Source: Alphaproteobacteria bacterium
Lineage (GTDB): Bacteria; Pseudomonadota; Alphaproteobacteria; Micavibrionales; Micavibrionaceae
NCBI GenBank assembly: GCA_021776025.1
Contig: JAJFGR010000022.1
Span: forward strand, 154,217 to 218,216
Direction of reading: 5' to 3'
DNA: 64,000 bases
Part shown: in pieces, positions 40,662 to 50,700 of the stretch
Position numbering within the stretch: the first letter of the stretch is position 1
Layout of the letters: every line of letters begins with the position of its first letter
Position numbers and translations under genes: made by a program
The notes under the pieces: model-generated
The model's database searches: none
Seen by the model: only the letters and a program-made list of their open reading frames with translations
Told to the model about the DNA's origin: nothing

Positions 40662-43052
40662 GTGACAAAAACGCTTCAAGACCATAAACGTAACTTTCTA
40701 GCAAAACTCCTGAGTCCGCTAGGCTTTTCCTGTGCGCATGAACAAGCGCGCTTAGAGGCCTTTCTTTCTGCTTTCCCAGGGGAATATTGTGGCTGGGCCA
40801 GCGGCGAAAATGGCGATATTGCTTATTCTCAAAGTTTTTGCGACATGCTGGACCTCAAGAGCATCAAGCGACTCACCGATATACAGAGCAAGCTCGCTCC
40901 AAGCGATGCCGCAGCTCTGGAAGGATTATTCGAACGCCTTGAGCACGGCGCCACCCCCTTCACAACCCATGCTAAAAATCATGACGGGGACAAAATTTTC
41001 AAAATATCCGGCTCACAAGGGCAAAGCCGTGAAGGCAAGGACCATTTCAATATCTTATGGATCGAAGATGTCAGCGAAACCCATAGAGCGCAAGAAATTT
41101 TCGAACAGGATGCCGAGGTTAAAGCTGAACTGCTGCGCCAGCTTCAGGCCGCCTTCAATGCCCTGCCCCAGCCGCGCTGGATGCGCGACAACAGCGGCGA
41201 AATTCTCTGGGTCAACAAGGCCTATAGTGATGCGCTCGGCCTGACAATTAATACGATTTTAAACGAACAAAAAGAACTCCCCGCCAGCGCCCGCAAAGGC
41301 AAAGGTAGCAAAGACAAAACCATGCTGGGGCCCGAACTAGCCGCGAAAGCCTTAAAAAGCAGCGAAAAACAACACACCGAAGCGCATATAAATATTGAAG
41401 GCAAGCGTTTGCTCATGAAGGTCATTGAAACGCCGCTACCGGAGCTGAAAATGACTCTGGGTCTTTGTGAAGATATTTCACGTGAGGAGGAACTGGAAAC
41501 CCAGCTCCAACGCTACCAATCCTCGAATATCGAATTACTTGAACAGCTTCGCACCGCCATTGCCATTTACGGCGATGAACAACAGCTGGAGTTTTATAAC
41601 TCCGCCTTTGCTCAGCTTTGGGGGTTAGAAGATGGCTGGCTCAACACCCGGCCGAAACTTGGCGACATCATGGAGAAACTGCGTGAAACACGCCGCTTGC
41701 CTGAACAAGCCGATTTTAGAAAATTCAAAAAAAGCTGGCTGGATATGTTCACAGCGCTGATTACACCGCATGATGAAATGCTGTATTTGCCCGACAGTAC
41801 AGCGCTGCGCATGCTGGTGATTCCGCATTCCATGGGTGGATTGATGATGACATTTGAGGATGTCACTAGCCGATTAGAGCTTGAATCCTCTTATAACACC
41901 CTCATCGCCGTGCAGAAAGAAACACTGGATAATTTGGGCGAAGCTGTGGCCGTGTATGGCGGTGATGGCCGCATAAAACTCTGGAACCCGGCATTTGGCA
42001 GACTCTGGAACCTCAACCCCGAAGATCTGGATGGCGAGCCGCATATCAGCTCCATCGTTGAGAAAAAGGCCAGCTTTTTTACGAAAGAAGAATGGACAGA
42101 GCGCAAAGAAGAACTCACGGCCAAGGCGCTCGACCGGATGATGCATGAAGGACGCTTGAAACGCGCAGACAATACACTGGTTGATTTCACCACGGTTCCC
42201 TTGCCCGATGGCGGCGTGCTCATCACTTACATTGATGTGACAGATACAGTGCGCGTTGAAAACGCTCTGCGTGAAAAAAACGCAGCGCTGGAAGCCGCCG
42301 AGCAGCTCAAACTCGACTTCCTCGCCAATGTGTCCTATCAACTGCGCACACCGCTCAACGCCATTATGGGCTTTAATGAAATTCTCGATCAGGAATATTT
42401 CGGTCCGCTCAACACCCGGCAGAAGGAATACACCCGCGACACTCACAAAGCCAGTGAACACCTACTCGAACTCATCAATGACATCCTCGACCTAGCCACA
42501 CTGGAAGCCGGCTATCTCACCTTGCAACGCGAAGACATCAGCGTTTATGAACTGATGTCGAGCGTAAAAGACCTGGTCAGTGACTGGGCCCGCAAAGCCG
42601 AAATTGAAGTGCACCTGAAATGCGCAAAAAATATCGGCAAAATTACCGCCGATAACAAACGCCTGAAACAAGCCATCATCAATGTCATTCGCAACGCCAT
42701 TAATTTCACCCCCGCGCATGGCGAAATCACTTTGGCTGCGAATAAGCGTAAGGACGGCATTGAAATTTTAATTCAAGATACCGGCGTCGGCATTCGCAAA
42801 GAAGATAAACTGCGAGTGTTTGAACCGTTTGAGCGCGCACAAAGCGGCGCGCTGGATGCAAAAACCGCGCGCACAGGCGCTGGTCTGGGCCTTTCATTGG
42901 TAAAAAATATCATCATGCTCCATGGCGGTAGTGTTAATTTGGAAAGTGAACCGGGCATCGGCACAAAGGTAAGTCTGTTCATCCCCTTCACCTCGATCGA
43001 GACGCCTTTTAAAATTCCTAAGGTCACTAAAAATTTGGAAAAAACCAAATAG
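40662..43052 (+). CDS. divL: DivL-like PAS sensor kinase with Tyr at the phosphorylation site
   Basis: The 796 residues hold several PAS-like regions (about 155-285, 290-400, 405-520), a DHp domain and a CA domain. The DHp box reads FLANVSYQLRTPLNAI with Tyr559 where other kinases have His, the hallmark of DivL, the cell-cycle regulator that feeds CckA and CtrA in Caulobacter. The CA domain is intact (VIRNAINFTPAHG, DTGVGIRKED, GAGLGLSLVKNIIMLHGG). An N-terminal region of about 150 residues is unassigned. tsaE, a nucleotidyltransferase and addBA follow as in other alphaproteobacteria, supporting the name. It starts with GTG. Confidence 0.9.
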   Translation: MTKTLQDHKRNFLAKLLSPLGFSCAHEQARLEAFLSAFPGEYCGWASGENGDIAYSQSFCDMLDLKSIKRLTDIQSKLAPSDAAALEGLFERLEHGATPFTTHAKNHDGDKIFKISGSQGQSREGKDHFNILWIEDVSETHRAQEIFEQDAEVKAELLRQLQAAFNALPQPRWMRDNSGEILWVNKAYSDALGLTINTILNEQKELPASARKGKGSKDKTMLGPELAAKALKSSEKQHTEAHINIEGKRLLMKVIETPLPELKMTLGLCEDISREEELETQLQRYQSSNIELLEQLRTAIAIYGDEQQLEFYNSAFAQLWGLEDGWLNTRPKLGDIMEKLRETRRLPEQADFRKFKKSWLDMFTALITPHDEMLYLPDSTALRMLVIPHSMGGLMMTFEDVTSRLELESSYNTLIAVQKETLDNLGEAVAVYGGDGRIKLWNPAFGRLWNLNPEDLDGEPHISSIVEKKASFFTKEEWTERKEELTAKALDRMMHEGRLKRADNTLVDFTTVPLPDGGVLITYIDVTDTVRVENALREKNAALEAAEQLKLDFLANVSYQLRTPLNAIMGFNEILDQEYFGPLNTRQKEYTRDTHKASEHLLELINDILDLATLEAGYLTLQREDISVYELMSSVKDLVSDWARKAEIEVHLKCAKNIGKITADNKRLKQAIINVIRNAINFTPAHGEITLAANKRKDGIEILIQDTGVGIRKEDKLRVFEPFERAQSGALDAKTARTGAGLGLSLVKNIIMLHGGSVNLESEPGIGTKVSLFIPFTSIETPFKIPKVTKNLEKTK

Positions 43053-43055
43053 ACT

Positions 43056-43532
43056 CTATTCGGTCGGCTTGGCTGTTTTCGAGCCATCGGCGTTAAAACA
43101 TTCCGCCCAAGTATCCACGCCGCTATCATCGGCTTTACGTGCGCCTTTAATCACAATTTCCTGCCCTGTATCGACCCGGGTCTTACATTCAAAAACGGGA
43201 ACAAGCGTACGAAGCGTGAGAATCAATTGCCGATCAGGCAAAAACGGACCATATGTACAATATTCTGAACGATCTGTTTTTTCACCGGTTTTTTCATCAA
43301 CTGACCCAGCAGGTTCAAACCTAAAATTCGAACGATGACGCGTCGTTATCCCATCGGGCCGTGTGTATTTAGCCGTCGAGAACTTACCGTATACGCGGTA
43401 ATCCGCCTCATTACGCAGTGCAAAACAAATTGGCTCCTCTACAATGTCGAGCGTTGAGTTATCGACCGGCTGCGCTGCAGCCATTTGTGGAAAGCTCAGA
43501 AATAAAAATATACTCAAAAATATCCATCTCAT
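43056..43532 (-). CDS. Secreted or periplasmic hypothetical protein
   Basis: The 158 residues begin with a signal peptide (MRWIFLSIFLFLSFPQMAAAQP, cleavage after AAA). The mature part has four cysteines (ICFAL, YCTYG, FECKT, AECFN), suggesting two disulfides, and charged loops (GSVDEKTGEKTDRSE). No family recognised. It lies convergent with divL, three bases from its stop, and divergent from tsaE, so it interrupts the divL-tsaE neighbourhood without joining it. Confidence 0.75.
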   Translation of the reverse strand: MRWIFLSIFLFLSFPQMAAAQPVDNSTLDIVEEPICFALRNEADYRVYGKFSTAKYTRPDGITTRHRSNFRFEPAGSVDEKTGEKTDRSEYCTYGPFLPDRQLILTLRTLVPVFECKTRVDTGQEIVIKGARKADDSGVDTWAECFNADGSKTAKPTE

Positions 43533-43636
43533 CCTTTCATTGTATCATAAGGCCGCCCATATGACCTACCCTTTAAGCTTGTGCAGCGCACATAAAAAAC
43601 CTTGTAGTTTCAGCTTGTTAACCCTATACAAAAGAT

Positions 43637-44065
43637 ATGGAAGTCATAGCGCATTCGGAAAAGGAAACCGCAGCAATCGCTGCGCAGCTTGCCAGTTCAC
43701 TAAAGACTGGTGACATTCTCTTACTTCATGGAACTTTGGGTATGGGCAAAAGTGTTTTTGCCAGAAGCCTTATCCGCACGCTCACGAGCCAGCCAGATCT
43801 CGATGTTCCTAGCCCAACCTTTACGCTTGTCCAAACCTATGAAAGTGAGCAAGGCTCAATCCACCACTATGATCTCTACCGCATCAAAGATCCGGAAGAA
43901 ATTTTAGAATTGGGCTGGGAAGAATCTATCAGTGATGGAATCACCATCGTCGAATGGCCGGAAAGATTAGGGCCACATAAACCAACGGCCAGACTGGACA
44001 TCACGCTTTCCACGATAGACAATGATCCCAATGCCCGTCAGATTCTAATTGAGAAAAGTGAATGA
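43637..44065 (+). CDS. tsaE: tRNA threonylcarbamoyladenosine biosynthesis ATPase TsaE
   Basis: ATPase of the TsaBDE complex that makes t6A at position 37 of tRNA. The 142 residues show the P-loop LLHGTLGMGKSVFARSLIR, VPSPTFTLVQTYE, and the conserved IHHYDLYRIKDPEEILELGWEE, then EWPERLG. Length is typical. No ribosome site is visible; TATACA sits six bases before the ATG with TTGTAG 17 bp further up, so it could be leaderless. It overlaps the next gene by 4 bp. In many relatives a sugar kinase gene (amgK-type) stands between; here it does not. Confidence 0.95.
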   Translation: MEVIAHSEKETAAIAAQLASSLKTGDILLLHGTLGMGKSVFARSLIRTLTSQPDLDVPSPTFTLVQTYESEQGSIHHYDLYRIKDPEEILELGWEESISDGITIVEWPERLGPHKPTARLDITLSTIDNDPNARQILIEKSE

Positions 44066-44760
44066 GCCCTAACAAAGCCTTTATTCTGGCCGCAGGTTTC
44101 GGCAAACGCCTGCGCCCACATACAAACGAGGTTCCCAAACCTCTTGTTAAAGTCGCCAGCATGCCGATGATTGATCAGGCCTTGGAAAGGCTTCAAGCCG
44201 TAGGCGTGCAAAGCTGCGTCGTCAATACACATTACAAAGCCGAAGCGCTCGAGGCGCACCTGCAAACCCGAAACGATCCGCATATTACTATTTCCCACGA
44301 ACCGGAATTACTTGATACCGGCGGGGGTATTAAAAACGCGATTCATAATTTTGATGCGCCGTTTTTTGTCCTTAGTGGCGATTCTGTCTGGAAAGATGTG
44401 CCCGGTGAAAGTGCGCTCCAAATCCTTGGTGAGGCTTGGAATCCCGAAACTATGGATATCCTCATGCTGCTTCAACCCATCAGCTCTATGCATCTTACCC
44501 AAGGCATTGGCGACTATTATTTAGACAAAGATGGCCGGGCAGTGCGATCACTAGATAGAGCGGGAAACTATATGTTCACCTCGATCCGCATCAATGCCCC
44601 GCATATTTTTGACAGCGCCCCGGATGGTGCCTTTTCCTATTTACAGCTATTGGATCAAGCGCAAACAAACGGCCGCCTTTTCGGCCTTGTCCATCACAGT
44701 GACTGGCATCACATTTCAACGCCTAAAGATCTGGACGCTGTTAACAAAGCACTTGAGTAA
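44062..44760 (+). CDS. MurU-like sugar-phosphate nucleotidyltransferase
   Basis: A 232-residue member of the NTP-transferase family: the nucleotide loop FILAAGFGKRLRPHTNEVPKPLVKVASMPMIDQALERL, VVNTHYKAEALEAHL, LLDTGGGIKNAI, and FVLSGDSVW where the metal-binding Asp lies. MurU makes UDP-MurNAc from MurNAc-1-phosphate in cell-wall recycling; this gene takes MurU's usual place between tsaE and addB. Its partner kinase AmgK is not here, so either it is elsewhere or the substrate differs. The 4-bp overlap with tsaE suggests coupling. Confidence 0.85.
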   Translation: MSPNKAFILAAGFGKRLRPHTNEVPKPLVKVASMPMIDQALERLQAVGVQSCVVNTHYKAEALEAHLQTRNDPHITISHEPELLDTGGGIKNAIHNFDAPFFVLSGDSVWKDVPGESALQILGEAWNPETMDILMLLQPISSMHLTQGIGDYYLDKDGRAVRSLDRAGNYMFTSIRINAPHIFDSAPDGAFSYLQLLDQAQTNGRLFGLVHHSDWHHISTPKDLDAVNKALE

Positions 44761-44765
44761 AACCA

Positions 44766-47741
44766 ATGAGTAGCCCGGCAAAAAATATTTATAATATCGA
44801 AGCAGGCAGACCGTTCGCGCGCGTACTGGCGCAAGCGCTGCTCGATGAAACGGCTCGGCAGGAAGAACACTTAAGCGGGTATCTTATCTTGTTACCAACG
44901 CGGCGAGCCTGCCGGGTTCTGCGCGAAACATTTCTGGATTTACATCAGCAAAAACCACTGCTGCTTCCGCGTATGCAGCCCATTGGCGATCTCGATGAAG
45001 AAGAGCTTTCACTCTCGATCATGAGCCAAACTAACAGCGATGACGAGTGGTCGCTCCCCCCGGCCTTACCACCGCTGCGCCGCCAGATATTGCTCGCGCA
45101 GCTCATCCGCAAACTGCACCCGGACAATGGACAGGAACAGGCACTTAAACTTGCTCAAGCCCTCGGCCATTTGATGGATCAAATCTACACCGAAAACCTC
45201 GACATGACCGATCTCGCCACCTTGGTCCCCGAAGATTTTGCCGAGCACTGGCAGATTACGCTTCAATTTCTTGAAATCTTGAGTGAGCATTGGCCAAAAA
45301 TTCTCAATGAACATGGCGTTATAGACCAAGCAGATAGACGCAATCGGCTAATTTTAGCCTTGGCTGATTTTTGGGAGAATAGCCCTCCGGCCAATCCAGT
45401 AATTGCTGCGGGCTCAACCGGCTCCATTCCCTCAACGGCAACATTGTTGTCTGTAATTTCAGGCCTGCCACAGGGGCGCATAATTCTACCCGGACTAAAT
45501 AAAGACATCGATAACGACAGCTGGGACATCTTAAGCGAATCCCATCCACAATTTGGCTTTAAACAGCTTTTGGAATCTATGGACGCGGGCCGCCAAGATG
45601 TACAACCCTTTGAACACGCAACGCCAGACAGCCAAGAGCAAAACCGCAAAATCCTAGCGCGCGAAATCATGCGCCCTGCCGAAACAACGAAGGAATGGGC
45701 CGCTCTTTCAGATCAACAAGATACTCTGCAACCCAGCCTTGATAATCTCTCTCTTATCGCGTGTGACCATATCGGCGAAGAGGCCGAGACCATCTCGATT
45801 TTAATGCGCGAAACCTTGAGCGTGCCGGATCAAACCGCCTGCCTGATTACCCCGGACCGCAATTTGGCCGCGCGCGTTGCGGCAAGCTGCGCGCGCTGGA
45901 ATATCACGCTCGATGATTCGGCGGGACAAAGCCTGAAACAAACAAGGCGCGGAATTTTTATGCGCTTGGCTCTACAAACCGTAAACGAAAACATGGCGCC
46001 CTTACCCCTGCTCGCCCTGCTCAAGCACGGGCTTTGTCACTTGGAGTTAGAGCCGGGCGCTTATTCAGGCGCGCTACACGCGCTCGACTATGCCTTGCGC
46101 GGCCCTAAACCCGCAGCAGGATTTGATGGCCTTCGCCGCCATATTGACCAGCAAGACAGACTGGATGAGCGCATAAAAACCAGCGCACTGGAAATGCTGC
46201 AAAAACTTGAGGCTATTTTTAAACCTCTGCACGCGCTCAAGTCCGCCCAATCGCCTTTTACCAACATCCTCAAAACCCATCTACAGCTTTGCGAAACGCT
46301 CGCCGCTACCCAAGATAAAACTGGCGCGAAGATACTCTGGAGCGGGGAAGGCGGCGCCAGCACCAGCGAATTTTTTGCTGCACTTTTCGACCAGACAGAA
46401 ATACTCGGCGCGCTGAGCTTTAACGATTATTGCGGCGCACTTGAACATTTTATGGATCAAGTGCAAATTCGCCCAGCCTTTGGCACCCACCCACGTTTGC
46501 AGATTTTAGGGCAGCTCGAAGCAAGGCTGATCGATGCTGACCTCGTGATATTAAGCGGCCTCAATGAGGGAAGCTGGCCGCCTGACCCCGCCGCCGACCC
46601 GTGGATGTCACGGCCCATGCGCAAAGACTTTGGCTTGCCCTCACCAGAGCGCAGCATCGGCTTGGCCGCCCATGATTTTGTGCAAGGACTGTGCGCGCCG
46701 CGCGTCATCCTCACGCGTTCATTAAAAGCTGAGGGCGCGCTCACCGTCCCATCGCGCTGGCTGCAAAGATTGGGCGCTGTCATGCAAGCGGCAAATCTGG
46801 AAGCCATTCAAACCCATGACGCGCTGGGTTGGACCAGAGCGCTGGATAAAGCCGATCAGGTAACCCCGGCTCTGCGCCCCGCCCCTTGCCCGCCTGTCGA
46901 AAACCGCCCGCGGCGACTATCGGCCACACAAATCGAAACATGGCTGCGCGATCCTTATTCTATCTATGCGCGCCATATTCTGGGGCTAGAGATGTTAGAG
47001 CCATTAGAAAAACCAATGGATGCCGCCCAACGCGGCAATGTACTGCACAATATTTTGGAAAAATTTGTGACTGAAACAAAAGCGCAGCTTCCGCAGCAAA
47101 GTGAAAAGCTGCTGATGAAAATCGCTCAGGAAGAAATTGAAAATCGCGCAGAAGACCCCCATATCTGGAGCTTCTGGTGGCCACGCTTTGCCAAAACAGC
47201 GCGCTTTATAGCAGACCATGAGCAGAGCTGGCGTGGGCAAACCGAGAACATAGCCGCAGAATCAAAAGGACAAATCGAGATCAAAACCGCCGGCGCGCCT
47301 TTTACGCTCGTGGCTGTGGCAGACCGCATCGACAAATTTCACGATGGCACAACCGCCTTAATCGATTATAAATCCGGCGGCAGCTTTTCAAAAAAAGCCA
47401 TGCAAAGCGGCGCGTTGCCGCAGCTCCCCCTCGAAGCGCTTATTCTGGCCAAAGGCGGCTTCCCAGATCTAGGACAGCAGGAAACACGCAGTCTGCAATA
47501 CTGGGTGTTAAGCGGCGGGCAAGGCGGCAAGATCACAGCGCTGGATACGGATGTTGATACGCTCATCACGCAAACAGGTGAAAGTCTAACCCAGCTCATT
47601 GAAATCTACGACGATCCGGCCATGCCCTATCTCAGCCTGCCCCGGGCAGATCAGGCCCCGCGCTTTAACAATTATGAGCATCTTGCCCGTATTAAAGAAT
47701 GGAATGTCACCGCCGATGAAATAGAGAGCGAGGCCGCATGA
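44766..47741 (+). CDS. addB: Double-strand break repair protein AddB
   Basis: Nuclease subunit of the alphaproteobacterial AddAB complex, which resects DNA ends for RecA. The 991 residues have a degraded helicase-like front (LSGYLILLPTRRACRVLRETF), the middle VILSGLNEGSWPPDPAADPWMSRPMRKDFGLPSPERSIGLAAHDF, and a C-terminal PD-(D/E)XK nuclease (about 830-991) with FTLVAVADRIDKFHDGTTALIDYKSGG and Tyr/Gln-rich QLPLEALIL. Size matches AddB. It ends with a 4-bp overlap with addA. Confidence 0.95.
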   Translation: MSSPAKNIYNIEAGRPFARVLAQALLDETARQEEHLSGYLILLPTRRACRVLRETFLDLHQQKPLLLPRMQPIGDLDEEELSLSIMSQTNSDDEWSLPPALPPLRRQILLAQLIRKLHPDNGQEQALKLAQALGHLMDQIYTENLDMTDLATLVPEDFAEHWQITLQFLEILSEHWPKILNEHGVIDQADRRNRLILALADFWENSPPANPVIAAGSTGSIPSTATLLSVISGLPQGRIILPGLNKDIDNDSWDILSESHPQFGFKQLLESMDAGRQDVQPFEHATPDSQEQNRKILAREIMRPAETTKEWAALSDQQDTLQPSLDNLSLIACDHIGEEAETISILMRETLSVPDQTACLITPDRNLAARVAASCARWNITLDDSAGQSLKQTRRGIFMRLALQTVNENMAPLPLLALLKHGLCHLELEPGAYSGALHALDYALRGPKPAAGFDGLRRHIDQQDRLDERIKTSALEMLQKLEAIFKPLHALKSAQSPFTNILKTHLQLCETLAATQDKTGAKILWSGEGGASTSEFFAALFDQTEILGALSFNDYCGALEHFMDQVQIRPAFGTHPRLQILGQLEARLIDADLVILSGLNEGSWPPDPAADPWMSRPMRKDFGLPSPERSIGLAAHDFVQGLCAPRVILTRSLKAEGALTVPSRWLQRLGAVMQAANLEAIQTHDALGWTRALDKADQVTPALRPAPCPPVENRPRRLSATQIETWLRDPYSIYARHILGLEMLEPLEKPMDAAQRGNVLHNILEKFVTETKAQLPQQSEKLLMKIAQEEIENRAEDPHIWSFWWPRFAKTARFIADHEQSWRGQTENIAAESKGQIEIKTAGAPFTLVAVADRIDKFHDGTTALIDYKSGGSFSKKAMQSGALPQLPLEALILAKGGFPDLGQQETRSLQYWVLSGGQGGKITALDTDVDTLITQTGESLTQLIEIYDDPAMPYLSLPRADQAPRFNNYEHLARIKEWNVTADEIESEAA

Positions 47742-50700
47742 GTAGCGAAAACACTCAAAAACGCGCGCTCCAAACTAGCCCATCAAACGATGCAAATGAC
47801 GCAAATACGCATCAATCCAGCCGTAAAATTGACCCGAATGTCCTCCAGCGCCGAGCTTCCATGCCCGATAAGTCCGTTTGGGTGAGCGCATCGGCAGGAA
47901 CCGGAAAGACCAAGGTTTTAACCGACCGCGTTTTGCGTCTCCTATTGCCGCGTGAAAATACCCAGCCCGGCAGCCCGGCTCACAAAATTCTTTGCCTGAC
48001 CTTCACCAAAGCCGCCGCCAGTGAAATGGCGCTGCGAATATCTGAAACGCTCAGGCGCTGGGCCGTTATGCCGGAAACAGATCTTAAAGATACGCTCAAA
48101 ACATTATTGGGCCGCGAGCCATCCGCGGAAGAAAAAGATCATGCGCGGCGCCTGTTCGCCGATGTCGTTGATGTGCCCGGCGGCCTTAAAATCATGACCA
48201 TTCACGCTTTTTGCCAATCACTTTTGGGACGCTTTCCCCTTGAAGCACGCGTCAATCCGCAATTTACCGTTCTGGAAGATGATCAGGCCGGTGCTCTTAT
48301 GAACGAAGCGCGCGCGCAAATACTCGCCGATGCGGAAAAAGACAAAACAGCGCCGGGAGCCCGCGCTTTAGACCATATCGCTAGGACAATTAATGAAGAC
48401 CAGTTCCTCGCGCTTTTAGGCAATATCGCGCGCGAACGCAGCCAGTTTCAGCGCTTGATTGAAAAAAACTTTGATCTCGATGGGCTTTACACAGCGCTTT
48501 GCGCGCAGCTAAGCGTGCGCGCTAAACAAAACCCCGAAGATATATTGAAAGCCGCATGCGAAGACAGAGCATTTGAAAAAACAGCCCTGCTCAGCGCCGC
48601 TAAAATCATGAGCGAGATTGGATCATCGACAGATAAAACCAGCGGAAAGCTTATTTTGGATTGGCTGGAAATGCCTGAAAATGGGCGCTTAGAAGGCTTT
48701 TCAAATTATAAACTCGCATTCCTCAAAAAAGACGAACAGCCCAGAGCGAAGCTTGCCACCAAGAAAAGCACCGAGGCCAACCCTGAAATTCTGGACGTGC
48801 TGGAGCGTGAGGCTCTACGTTTAATCACCGCCACGGAAAGCTTCAATGCCGCCCGAACGGCCACCCTCACTCGCGACATTTTAATCTTAGGCAGCGCTGT
48901 TTTAGAGCAATATACGCAGCTGAAAAAAAACCAGAGCGCACTGGATTTTGACGATCTTATTCTCAAAACCTTGGGGCTATTAAGCGGCGCTAGCATGGGC
49001 ATGGATGCAAAAACCATCAGCAGTTGGGTGCATTACAAACTTGATCAGGGCTTAGAGCACATTCTGGTTGATGAAGCGCAAGATACCAACCCCGAGCAAT
49101 GGCAGATTATCGCCGCCCTTTGTGAGGAGTTTTTCCTCAACACTCCTGATAACAATACGGTCCGAACCGTATTTACAGTCGGTGATGAAAAACAATCGAT
49201 CTATAGCTTCCAGCGTGCATCCCCCGAAGAATTCTCCCGCATGCAAAATGATTTTCGGGGAAAAACGCTGGGCGCGCAGCAGGACTGGGATTCCGTGCCC
49301 ATGAACATCTCCTTTCGCGGGGCCCCCAGCGTTCTAAAAACCGTCGATGCGGTCTTTGCCGACATGGCGGCCAAAAAGGGTTTGGGCGAACTGCCAGTGG
49401 AGCACAGCGCCTTTCGTCGCGGACAAGCCGGCCTTGTCGAGCTGTGGCCGGCATTTGAGAGCGATAACGATGAGCAGCCCGACCTTTGGACACCCGTCAA
49501 AGACACGTTAGAAACGCAAAGCGGCCGTAAGAAACTCGCGCTTCATATTGCCCAAACGGTTAAAGACTGGCTAGATTCAGAAGATATTCTTGAATCGAAA
49601 AACCGCCCTGTGCGCCCCGGCGATATTATGATTTTGGTGCGTACGCGCGCAGCGCTTGTAGGTGAAATCGCCCGTGAGTTGAAAAATCTGAATATTCCTG
49701 TAAGTGGTTTGGACCGGATGGTCCTTAGCGAAGAACTCGCTGTGCAGGATTTGCTGGCGGGGGCGCAGTGGACGCTCCAGCCCCTCGACAATTTAACCTT
49801 GGCCTGCGTACTTAAATCCCCCTTGATAGGGCTGACCGAAGAAGAGCTTTATAGCCTGTCTGCAGGCCGTGAAGGTGAAAGCCTGTGGAGCCGCGTAGGG
49901 CAATCAGATTTTGAGGATGTCAAAAACTGGCTCAGCGATCTTCAAACCCGCGCAAAAACCTCCAGCCCCTTTGATTTTTTTACCCATCTCCTGCAAACCC
50001 CCTGCCCGGCAGATACTATAAGCGGACGCCGGGCGATGATGAGCCGTCTGGGCAAAGACGCCATGGATCCGCTGGATGAACTGCTCAATATCGCGCGCAA
50101 TTTTGAACAAAACGAGCCCGCCGCGCTACAAAATTTCGTGCATCATCAAGCCAGCCAAACCCAGGAAATCAAGCGCCAGCAACATAGTGAAGCCAATGAA
50201 GTGCAAATCATGACCATTCATGGTGCCAAAGGTCTGCAAGCGCCCATCGTGATTTTACCCGATACAATATCTGGAGCTGCCAGCGCCCCGAACCGCGCAG
50301 AAAAACGCCTGTTATGGCCGGGGCAAACCGGCCTGAATGTTCCGCTATGGTCCCCGCGCAAGGATATGGACTGCGAAACATACAAAGAAGCAATGGCCGC
50401 GCTGGATGAGCGCTTAAGCGAGGAATATCGCCGCCTGCTCTACGTCGCCATGACCCGGGCCGAGGACCGCCTTTATATCGGCGGCGCGCTCAATAAAAAA
50501 CAAACGCCGGGCGCGCTGCCCGAAGGATGCTGGTATCAATTGATCCAAAATGGATTAGAAAGCCTGCAAGACACTCAAAAAACCGAATCCGGTGGCCTGC
50601 AACTCTCCAACCCCCAGATCCATGAGCCCGATGGTCTTGCCAAACAAGATCACAAACCGGAAACAGACGTCGAAATACCCGGCTGGTTACATAAACTAGC

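Noticed and set aside
41874..42461. 195-codon minus-strand frame inside divL
   Set aside because: Antisense to PAS and DHp domains of a full-length kinase.
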